Part shown: positions 57,269-64,000 of the stretch, piece by piece
Layout of the letters: each line of letters starts with the position of its first letter
How positions within the stretch are numbered: the first letter of the stretch is position 1
Origin: Paludibacteraceae bacterium
GTDB taxonomy: Bacteria; Bacteroidota; Bacteroidia; Bacteroidales; Paludibacteraceae
Reading direction: 5' to 3'
Assembly: GCA_017553575.1 (NCBI GenBank)
Contig: JAFZKQ010000074.1
Span: 1-64,000, forward strand
Length of the DNA stretch: 64,000 nt
The notes under the pieces: generated by a model
Databases searched by the model: none
What the model was told of the DNA's origin: nothing
The model's input: the letters and a program-made list of their open reading frames with translations, nothing else
Made by a program: the position numbers and the translations under genes

Positions 57269-58369
57269 ATGGAACAATTTATCAAACCTCCCGTAGAAGT
57301 GCGCTATTCGGAAGAATTAAGTGCTCTTGAAAAAAATGACAAAGCAAAAAGACCTGCAAACTGGAAACTCTCTCCAGCTGCGGTGAGAACATTCATATTA
57401 GGTGGTGAAGTCAATACTCCTGATGGAAAGGTGAAAATCAAACGTAAGTTCTATGGTAACGACGCTCTTGTCGAGAGAGCGATCATAACTCTTGCAGGAA
57501 ACCGTGGACTCATGCTGGTGGGCGAACCGGGCACGGCTAAGACAATGCTCTCTGAACTTTTGTCTGCCGCATGTTGTGGCGTATCAACCAATACTGTCCA
57601 GGGAACTGCCGGCACTACCGAGGATATGATAAAGTACAGTTGGAACTATGCACTGCTTTTGTCAAAGGGTCCGTGTCGTGAGGCTATGGTACCGTCTCCT
57701 TTGCTTATAGGCATGGAGAAGGGCATATTCACAAGGTTTGAGGAGATCACCCGTACTCCGGCAGAGATACAGGACAGCTTAATCTCTGTCATGTCCGACC
57801 AGATAATGAACATACCGGAAATGGGAGATGAAGGGCTTGTCCTTGCCAAACCAGGCTTCAATATCATAGGAACTGCGAATACGCGTGACAAGGGTGTCAA
57901 TGAGATGTCTGGAGCTTTGAAAAGACGTTTTAACTTCGAGACAGTAGAGCCTGTAAGGGATGTGAGACTTGAAAAGGAAATTATAATCCGAGAGGCTTCA
58001 GAACTTGCCAAGTCGGCAAATATCGAGTGCCCTGTGGATACGGATGTGGCTGAACTTCTTGCTGTGACATATCATGAGTTGCGTGAGGGTATGACTTCAG
58101 AGGGTACGGTGATTGAGCGTCCCAACGCTGTGATGAGTACCGCTGAGGCTGTGTCCGTGTACTATCAGGCCCTATGCCATGCTTGGTATTACGGCAACGG
58201 TCGCATAGAGCCTGCGGTGCTTACCGAAGGACTTCTGGGCGCAGTCTGCAAAGAAAACAAGGACGACTTAGAAAAGCTCAAATGTTATTTCAGGACTGTG
58301 TCAAAAGAAAAAAGCAAGGCTGGTGATTTATGGAAAGAATACATCAAGACAGCAAATCAACTAAGATGA
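57269..58369 (+). CDS. MoxR-type AAA+ ATPase
   Basis: 366 residues. Walker A GEPGTAKT (85-92). The Walker B region reads RFEEITRTPAEIQDSLISVM, where MoxR proteins usually have DEINR: the first acidic residue is Glu. Sensor 1 Asn204 (GTANTRD) and the ALKRRF segment with arginine finger follow. MoxR ATPases act as chaperones, often together with VWA proteins, to insert metals or remodel complexes. First gene of a coupled operon; its stop overlaps the next start (ATGA, 58366). Confidence 0.92.
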   Translation: MEQFIKPPVEVRYSEELSALEKNDKAKRPANWKLSPAAVRTFILGGEVNTPDGKVKIKRKFYGNDALVERAIITLAGNRGLMLVGEPGTAKTMLSELLSAACCGVSTNTVQGTAGTTEDMIKYSWNYALLLSKGPCREAMVPSPLLIGMEKGIFTRFEEITRTPAEIQDSLISVMSDQIMNIPEMGDEGLVLAKPGFNIIGTANTRDKGVNEMSGALKRRFNFETVEPVRDVRLEKEIIIREASELAKSANIECPVDTDVAELLAVTYHELREGMTSEGTVIERPNAVMSTAEAVSVYYQALCHAWYYGNGRIEPAVLTEGLLGAVCKENKDDLEKLKCYFRTVSKEKSKAGDLWKEYIKTANQLR

Positions 58370-60723
58370 TTGATTGGGACTTTTCAGCTCCTGTGCTGTT
58401 TTTTCCCGTTAGACATCACAGTCCTGTCTGTTCCTATCATCTTACCCGCACAATAGAACTTTACCGTCCAGAAATCGTTTTGATTGAAGGGCCGGAGAAT
58501 GCTTGCGATCTTATTTCTGTATTGACCGATGACAACACCGTATTGCCGGCGGCCATCTATTATTTTTACAAGGATAAGAAAAACTTGATTGACAGCGATG
58601 GTGAAAATTATCGTTGCTACTATCCCTTTTTGTATTCATCGCCCGAGTACAATGCAATGTGTGAGGCCAAAAGACTCGGAATACCGGCACAGTTTATCGA
58701 CCTACCCTATAGTGAAATCCTGATCAACACTGAGGGTGGCAAGGGCTTGCGAAGATATGAAAAGCAAAACTATGCTGACGACGGTAGACTCTCCATAGGT
58801 GATTATTATAAATACTTGTGCGAAAAAACGAAAGTAAAGGACTTTGACGAGTTCTGGGAAAAGTATTTTGAGATTGCTGGACTGGAACTTACTCCCGAAA
58901 AATTTGTGCATAACATGTACACCTATTGCTCGCTCATACGTAGCGATGTGACCGAGGAGGAGCTTTCTGCCGACGGTACCACAGTCAGAGAACTGTATAT
59001 GGCAGCAAACATTCGGAAGTCCATGGGCACATACAAACGGGTGCTTGTCGTGACTGGTGGTTTTCACACGCCTGGACTGATAAAGCTTCTGGAAGGAGAT
59101 ATCCCGACGGTCGCTTTACACAAAATCCCTGATGATTGCACAGGATCTTTCCCTGCCGCATATTCTTATGAAGCGGCGGATGCTTTGCACGGATACGCTT
59201 CAGGAATGAAATGGCCCTATTTTTATGATTGCATATACAAGAACCTACGGGGCGGAAAAGATTACAAAGGGGTATATGATGACGAAACACTTAGCTTGCT
59301 GATTAAAACCAGCAAAGAAGCGGCTAAAAAAGATATTCCGGTATCGATTGCTGATGTCACCGCCGCAAAAATGTTGATGAGCGGTCTTGCCTCGCTGAGA
59401 GGCGTGCGTGAGTGCGGTATGACTGAGCTTATCGATGGCGTGACTGGGGCTATGATTAAAGGCGAGAAGACCATCTCTTCTGCCATGCCACTTGACATAC
59501 TGAACAAACTTGCGACAGGAAATAAAATAGGGAATATAGGTAATAGGGTCCATACCCCTCCATTGGTTGCGGATTTTGAAGAACAATGTCGTAGGTTCAA
59601 ACTTAAAACGAATGTCATTACAGCCCAGCATGTGGAATGCGCCCTATTCTCTTCGGAAAGAAGTCTGCAACTCAGCAGATTCTTTCATCGGCTCCGTTTC
59701 CTTGAGACCGGGTTTTGCGAGAGAATCAAAGGTCCTGACCTTCACAACGAATGTGACTGCAGTAGAGTGCGTGAGGAGTGGAAATACCGCAGATCGCCAG
59801 CTGTAGATGCCACCCTTATCGACCGCACGACTGATGGATTCACAATAGAGACTGCTTGTACAAATGTCGCCATACAGTTGTTTCAGAACGAACAACGTTG
59901 TGAAAATGCGGCTCATTTGGCGGTGGATTGCTTCCTGATGGGCATAAGCATAGACAACGAAAGCGATACTCTGCTGAGACTCGTCGTCTCAGATGGAGAT
60001 TTCTTCTCGGTAGGCAAGGCCCTTTCTTATTTCCGGACGCTGTTGGATCTTAAGCGTCTGTATGACTATGAGGACGAAACGATTCTGCCTCTGATGTCGA
60101 AGTGCTTTGACAAACTTGTTATGCTTTTGCCAACGATGGCATCGGTGACGGATAAAAAGGCCGACGATCTTTGCACGTTGATGAAACAGTTCTTTTCGCT
60201 GACGGAAAGTATTCTGCCTGAACGAAGAGATTCGCTTATCGCAGCACTCCATCAACTCATTAGGGCAAACGACAAGAATCCTGCTGTGTACGGTGCGGCA
60301 ATGGGACTCCTCTGTGCTGGAGATCCAGCCCGTCAGAAAGATGCCGAGGCGGCAATGTGCGGATACCTTAACGGAACCATTGCCGTCAAGAAACAGGGTG
60401 CTGATTATCTTAAGGGACTTTTCTTTACTGCGAGGGACATCGTCTTTGCAGAGAATGATTTCCTTGTTATGACAGATCAACTCCTGACCTCGATGGAGAC
60501 CGATGATTTTATGGAGATCCTTCCCTCTCTAAGGCTCGCATTCAGCTATTTTACGCCCCAGGAGATAAATGAAACTGCCGAGACTATCGCTGGCCTATAT
60601 CAGACAGATGTTGTTTCTCTGTTGTATGATAACATAGCGGATGAGTCGCTATGGAACTGCGGACATGAATTCGACAATGAGATAGTCAAAGAACTCGTAA
60701 AAGGAGGATTCGAATATGCTTGA
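58366..60723 (+). CDS. DUF5682 family protein
   Basis: 785 residues from MIDWDFSAPVLFFPVRHHSP. ATG 58366 overlaps the MoxR stop, which favours it over 58330. The N-terminal domain (about 1-260) has VRHHSP (15-20), LIEGPENA (39-46), PAQFIDLPY and VVTGGFHTPGL, a set of conserved His, Glu and Asp resembling the EreA/ChaN/TraB-like superfamily of putative metal-dependent hydrolases. The C-terminal half (about 480-785) is helical, possibly a repeat scaffold. No biochemical function is known to me. Recurrent association with MoxR and VWA proteins is established for the family. Confidence 0.85.
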   Translation: MIDWDFSAPVLFFPVRHHSPVCSYHLTRTIELYRPEIVLIEGPENACDLISVLTDDNTVLPAAIYYFYKDKKNLIDSDGENYRCYYPFLYSSPEYNAMCEAKRLGIPAQFIDLPYSEILINTEGGKGLRRYEKQNYADDGRLSIGDYYKYLCEKTKVKDFDEFWEKYFEIAGLELTPEKFVHNMYTYCSLIRSDVTEEELSADGTTVRELYMAANIRKSMGTYKRVLVVTGGFHTPGLIKLLEGDIPTVALHKIPDDCTGSFPAAYSYEAADALHGYASGMKWPYFYDCIYKNLRGGKDYKGVYDDETLSLLIKTSKEAAKKDIPVSIADVTAAKMLMSGLASLRGVRECGMTELIDGVTGAMIKGEKTISSAMPLDILNKLATGNKIGNIGNRVHTPPLVADFEEQCRRFKLKTNVITAQHVECALFSSERSLQLSRFFHRLRFLETGFCERIKGPDLHNECDCSRVREEWKYRRSPAVDATLIDRTTDGFTIETACTNVAIQLFQNEQRCENAAHLAVDCFLMGISIDNESDTLLRLVVSDGDFFSVGKALSYFRTLLDLKRLYDYEDETILPLMSKCFDKLVMLLPTMASVTDKKADDLCTLMKQFFSLTESILPERRDSLIAALHQLIRANDKNPAVYGAAMGLLCAGDPARQKDAEAAMCGYLNGTIAVKKQGADYLKGLFFTARDIVFAENDFLVMTDQLLTSMETDDFMEILPSLRLAFSYFTPQEINETAETIAGLYQTDVVSLLYDNIADESLWNCGHEFDNEIVKELVKGGFEYA
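60705..60716 (+). promoter_or_regulatory. Shine-Dalgarno of the VWA gene
   Basis: AAAGGAGG at 60703-60710 stands 5 nt before ATG 60716. Such strong sites are rare elsewhere in the window. Confidence 0.6.
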
Positions 60724-61861
60724 TAATAACCTTGCAATAAATCGTTGGAGACTGGTGCTCGGCAGTATGTCAGATAACTCTCTTCCGTTCAGTGGAAGTG
60801 AAAGAGAAATCCAGTCTTTTGAGGATATGGAGCAGTTGCTTGATTATCTTTATAGTCATGCACAGGGTGACGATGTCCGTGCTGATGATGGAACGTCCGA
60901 CCGAAGCGGGGGACTTGGAGATTCACAACTGACTGCGGCAAGATGGATCACAAAAGTAAGAGAGTTGTTTCCCCGACAGACATCTGAGGTGCTTGAACGG
61001 CATGCCCTTGATGAGTTCAAAATGACTGAGTTGCTGACTGACAAGAAGGTGCTTGAACAGATGAAACCAGACATGTCGCTACTGAAAACAATCCTTCAGC
61101 TTAAACATTTGATGAAGGGAGAAGTGCTCGAAACTGCAAAGAGGATTGCCCGTACTGTAGCAGAAGAACTGAGTAAGAAACTCGCCCATAACACAAAGCA
61201 GGCTCTGACTGGCCGACTTGACCGCAGTACCAAAAGTCCCATACATTCAGCACGCAATATTGACATCCGTAAGACGATATGGCGTAACTTGAAAAATTAC
61301 GACAAGGAAAACGAAACACTTGTGCTGAAGGATATATACTTCTCAAGCAGAGTGAAAAAATACAACAAGAAGACGGTTATAATTGCCGTTGATGAAAGTG
61401 GATCTATGCTCGGCTCTGTGATATTCAGTGCGGTTATGGCCCAAATAATATCCAAGTTGCCATTTGCCGAAATCAGACTTGTAATCTTTGATACAGAGAT
61501 CGTAGACCTCTCTGGTATGGTGGAGGATCCTGCGGAGGTTATGATGAGCATTCAGTTGGGTGGCGGTACAAATATTGGGAAAGCGCTCTCCTATTGTGAA
61601 TCACTGATACAAGAACCTTCCAATACCTGTGTGTTGTGCGTGACGGACCTTTACGAAGGCACTCATCCGAACCTTCTGCTCAACACTACGCAAAATATCC
61701 TGACGAGTGGGGCAAAACTCAGTTTCCTCACGGCTCTTGATGAATGTGCCAATCCTGCATACGACAAAAATTTGGGTCAACGCCTTGCTGATATGGGAGC
61801 GTTCGTAGGTGCTTTGACACCTGATCAGTTGGGTGACTATATAGGTAGAATATTGAGTTGA
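60716..61861 (+). CDS. VWA-domain protein
   Basis: 381 residues. The C-terminal VWA domain (about 218-380) has an intact MIDAS metal site: DESGS (226-230), Thr285 in GGGTNIG and Asp311 in VTDLYEG. The N-terminal part is helical with a conserved-looking linker to the domain (about 60-200). VWA proteins paired with MoxR serve as adaptors or substrates in chaperone complexes. Overlaps the DUF5682 gene by 8 nt. Confidence 0.92.
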   Translation: MLDNNLAINRWRLVLGSMSDNSLPFSGSEREIQSFEDMEQLLDYLYSHAQGDDVRADDGTSDRSGGLGDSQLTAARWITKVRELFPRQTSEVLERHALDEFKMTELLTDKKVLEQMKPDMSLLKTILQLKHLMKGEVLETAKRIARTVAEELSKKLAHNTKQALTGRLDRSTKSPIHSARNIDIRKTIWRNLKNYDKENETLVLKDIYFSSRVKKYNKKTVIIAVDESGSMLGSVIFSAVMAQIISKLPFAEIRLVIFDTEIVDLSGMVEDPAEVMMSIQLGGGTNIGKALSYCESLIQEPSNTCVLCVTDLYEGTHPNLLLNTTQNILTSGAKLSFLTALDECANPAYDKNLGQRLADMGAFVGALTPDQLGDYIGRILS

Positions 61862-61862
61862 G

Positions 61863-61871
61863 GGAGGTGAT
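61863..61871 (+). promoter_or_regulatory. Shine-Dalgarno of the SWIM gene
   Basis: GGGAGGTGATG, near-perfect complement of the 16S rRNA 3' end, directly before ATG 61875. Confidence 0.6.
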
Positions 61872-61874
61872 GAT

Positions 61875-63650
61875 ATGATACAGAATGAAACACTTGCAGC
61901 CCAACTTTCTGCGGCAAACGAAGATACGCTGACGGCTCTTGCAAACAAGGGCCTCTACAAACGTGCCTTGAAGGATATAGAAGGTCTTACAGCGGAATAT
62001 ACCGAAGTGGATGACACGATACAGATTACCGTCGGCGGTGAACAGTGTGTCATAAGGTTCCCGTTTGAAAAAAGCACTTGCTCCTGTCCCTCAAGGACAG
62101 TGTGCAGACATATCCTTGGAGCAATATTGCTTCTGAAAAAGGAGGTCCCAGAAGGTTTGGCGAAGCCTCAAACTGAAGAACCTCAGGCCCCAGAGCCCAG
62201 CAAAGAACCTATGGTCACGGAGCCCAGTAAAGAATCTCCGAAGGAAATGCCTTCTGGAAAAGCCGTCGACGAGGCTTTGACACCTGATGATATTTCTGAA
62301 ATTAAGAGTTGCGCCAAACATAGTCTTTCGTTGCTTGGCACATTGCTTGCGAGGGGGCTTGTTCGTGCGGACAGTTCAGTGGCAGATGCTTTAGAACTTG
62401 CGGCTGTTAGCGCTCACACCGCTAAAATGGCCGATGCAGAACGAAAGCTTCGGGCTTTATCGGGCAGACTCTCAGACTGCATAAACCGCAGAGCCTCCTT
62501 CGATGCTCAGGCTTTTACAAGATTGATCTGCGCCTGCGCCTCAACACTTGCTGAACTAGAAAGCGACGATGTCACTTGTGAAAAACTCGGAGTTTTCCGT
62601 GACACCTATGAACTATATCCTGGGGAACTTGAATTGCTGCCGATAGGCCAGAGAGAGGTCGTAAGAGGGGAATACCAAGGCAACGTGTACTACTTTTTGA
62701 ATCTTGACGAGAACGAACAGCCACGCTTCCTGATGTATTCCGACCTTCGTCCTACGTTTTATTCCCAAGATCCACATAAAAGAGCAGTACAAACCGTTAT
62801 CTGGGGGTTGAATATACCTCTTGTAAAGATGATGTACTCAAAACTTGTATTGAAAAATGCCAAACTTAGTGGAGAAAAGATTTCTGGTTCTTCTGAGACA
62901 AAGGTTGCTCTTACAAGCAAGGCAGAACTCAATTGCCCGCAGTTGAGAAAACTCGTGATTACGGACTTCCGTGAACTTGCATATTATGCCGGAACAAAAA
63001 AGGACAGACTCTTCCTTATCCGCATTCACAGACTCGAAGACTACGGTTTTGACAAACATACGCAGATTTTCTCTATGGTAATCTCTGACCGTGATGAGAG
63101 AACGGTGACTGCGGAGGTGAAGTACTTTGCCGAAAATAAGGAGTTTGTCGAAAAAATTGAGGAGATATGCGGAAGAATTAACGATACCGTAGACGTGTGG
63201 ACAATGCTTGTCTCTGCAAGAATTAAGAATGGCGTTATCGCGCTTAATCCGATAGAATTTTACGATTTCATCGAAGATATGGACTTCCATAGCTTCTCAC
63301 CGCCTTCTGAGACCTCCACCGTCGCCCCTCAATACGCTCATGTGCTTTTGAATCTTCTATCTGAAGTGGAGAACAGCGTTGTAAGGTGTGTTAGAAGTGG
63401 ATTAAGTTCGACGGTGGAAAATCACACACCACTTCTTGAGAATATTAAACGTTGTGGAATGTCAGGACTTGCAGCACTCGCCGAAGACTTTTTCTCCTCA
63501 ACTGACAGCTACCGGAACCGTTTCGACCAAGATGCCGAGAAATCACTCTCTTATGCGTCAAAACTTATGAAATATATTATTTTAGCAGAAAACAAACTGG
63601 GAAGAATCTCAGCTCTACATAATATGAACAATATAGAAAAGGAGGAATAA
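61875..63650 (+). CDS. SWIM zinc-finger protein
   Basis: 591 residues. The SWIM motif CxCx5CxH is seen at C69, C71, C77 and H79 (CSCPSRTVCRH), near the N-terminus. A Pro/Glu/Ser-rich linker (about 94-135) and a long C-terminal region without a recognised domain follow. SWIM fingers bind DNA or proteins and occur in chromatin-, recombination- and mobile-element-linked proteins. Last complete gene of the operon, 13 nt after the VWA gene. Confidence 0.9.
   Translation: MIQNETLAAQLSAANEDTLTALANKGLYKRALKDIEGLTAEYTEVDDTIQITVGGEQCVIRFPFEKSTCSCPSRTVCRHILGAILLLKKEVPEGLAKPQTEEPQAPEPSKEPMVTEPSKESPKEMPSGKAVDEALTPDDISEIKSCAKHSLSLLGTLLARGLVRADSSVADALELAAVSAHTAKMADAERKLRALSGRLSDCINRRASFDAQAFTRLICACASTLAELESDDVTCEKLGVFRDTYELYPGELELLPIGQREVVRGEYQGNVYYFLNLDENEQPRFLMYSDLRPTFYSQDPHKRAVQTVIWGLNIPLVKMMYSKLVLKNAKLSGEKISGSSETKVALTSKAELNCPQLRKLVITDFRELAYYAGTKKDRLFLIRIHRLEDYGFDKHTQIFSMVISDRDERTVTAEVKYFAENKEFVEKIEEICGRINDTVDVWTMLVSARIKNGVIALNPIEFYDFIEDMDFHSFSPPSETSTVAPQYAHVLLNLLSEVENSVVRCVRSGLSSTVENHTPLLENIKRCGMSGLAALAEDFFSSTDSYRNRFDQDAEKSLSYASKLMKYIILAENKLGRISALHNMNNIEKEE
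63641..63648 (+). promoter_or_regulatory. Shine-Dalgarno of the last gene
   Basis: GGAGGAAT (preceded by AAAA), 5 nt before ATG 63653. Confidence 0.55.
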
Positions 63651-63652
63651 CA

Positions 63653-64000
63653 ATGCTTTACGAAAAAAGAACATCAGCGTTTGAGAACTTTCTGAACGAC
63701 CTGAGATCACATTTGAAAGGGGCGGTTTCATCGGAAGATCTCAATATCGTGTGCGAGTATCTAGATATAACTCAGCCGAGGAATAACGCTTTGCTTGGCA
63801 AAATCGAAAAGAAGTATAGGGAAACCTATCGTACGAATCGATATGAAATCGATACAATCGTTAAAAGGGAGATAATCAAGAAAGAAAATACCGAACTTGC
63901 CGAAAGATTCATTTTGGCTATTTATACGCTGTTTGGTTATGCTTGCTACGAACTTTTTGACAGTTTCATCTATCACAATAATATGATGGATCATTCTGAG
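63653..64000 (+). CDS. unknown protein, cut by the window end
   Basis: 116 residues are visible (start MLYEKRTSAFENFLNDLRSH). The sequence is open to the window edge with no stop. It is helical and charged, with a hydrophobic segment FILAIYTLFGYACYELF near 85-101. It starts 2 nt after the SWIM stop with a strong Shine-Dalgarno, so it belongs to the operon. I do not recognise the family from this part. Confidence 0.7.
   Translation, partial: MLYEKRTSAFENFLNDLRSHLKGAVSSEDLNIVCEYLDITQPRNNALLGKIEKKYRETYRTNRYEIDTIVKREIIKKENTELAERFILAIYTLFGYACYELFDSFIYHNNMMDHSE

Overview
This window looks like chromosome of a member of the Bacteroidota, most likely order Bacteroidales. Three features point there. 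Genes are preceded by the Bacteroidota-type -7 promoter box TAnnTTTG, often with TTTG 19-20 nt upstream. Several secreted proteins end in type IX secretion (T9SS) sorting domains. The pigment genes are of the flexirubin / dialkylresorcinol kind. I cannot name the genus from sequence alone. No tRNA, rRNA, CRISPR array or intact insertion sequence was seen.

Layout. 0.2-7.8 kb: an exported barrel-like protein, a small membrane protein, a YD-repeat protein and a large CotH/lamin-tail T9SS cargo protein, separated by intergenic repeats. 8.1-23.2 kb (minus strand): an operon-like run of 17 genes for an aryl-polyene/dialkylresorcinol lipid pigment. It holds a thioesterase, several ketosynthases (KS), two KS-like proteins lacking catalytic histidines, two ACPs, DarA and DarB, a BtrH-like acyltransferase, an ABC exporter, LolA-like and lipoprotein factors and a polysaccharide deacetylase. 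23.2-28.8 kb (minus): cvpA-like and rimP-nusA-infB. 29-37 kb (plus): DUF554 protein, GNAT acetyltransferase, a deacetylase-GH8 xylanase with a T9SS tail, and several small unknown proteins. 37.1-38.7 kb (minus): a PAAR protein with a remnant tail and a lipoprotein. 38.9-44.1 kb (minus): the second pigment operon, with tyrosine ammonia-lyase, FabG-type reductase, KS, ACP, acyltransferase and hotdog dehydratase. 44.2-56.1 kb: S9 peptidase, an S74-chaperone/T9SS protein paired with a gingipain-like C25 peptidase, methyltransferase, PHP phosphoesterase, Kef-type antiporter and a CE1-type esterase.

56.1-64 kb (plus): after a truncated IS5-type element and an orphan SUKH protein comes a tightly coupled operon of MoxR AAA+ ATPase, DUF5682 protein, VWA protein, SWIM zinc-finger protein and at least one more gene cut by the window end. 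Its genes carry strong Shine-Dalgarno sequences unlike the rest of the window, which suggests transfer. I consider it the best candidate for an undescribed system.

How the genes may work together. Tyrosine ammonia-lyase would make 4-coumarate as starter. KS/KS-like pairs, ACPs, the reductase and the dehydratase would extend it to an aryl polyene. DarA and DarB would make the dialkylresorcinol partner, and an acyltransferase (BtrH-like or HtrB-like) would join or transfer the chain. The ABC exporter, LolA-like protein and lipoprotein would move the product toward the outer membrane. The GH8/CE4 protein and CE1 esterase suggest use of acetylated or feruloylated xylan.
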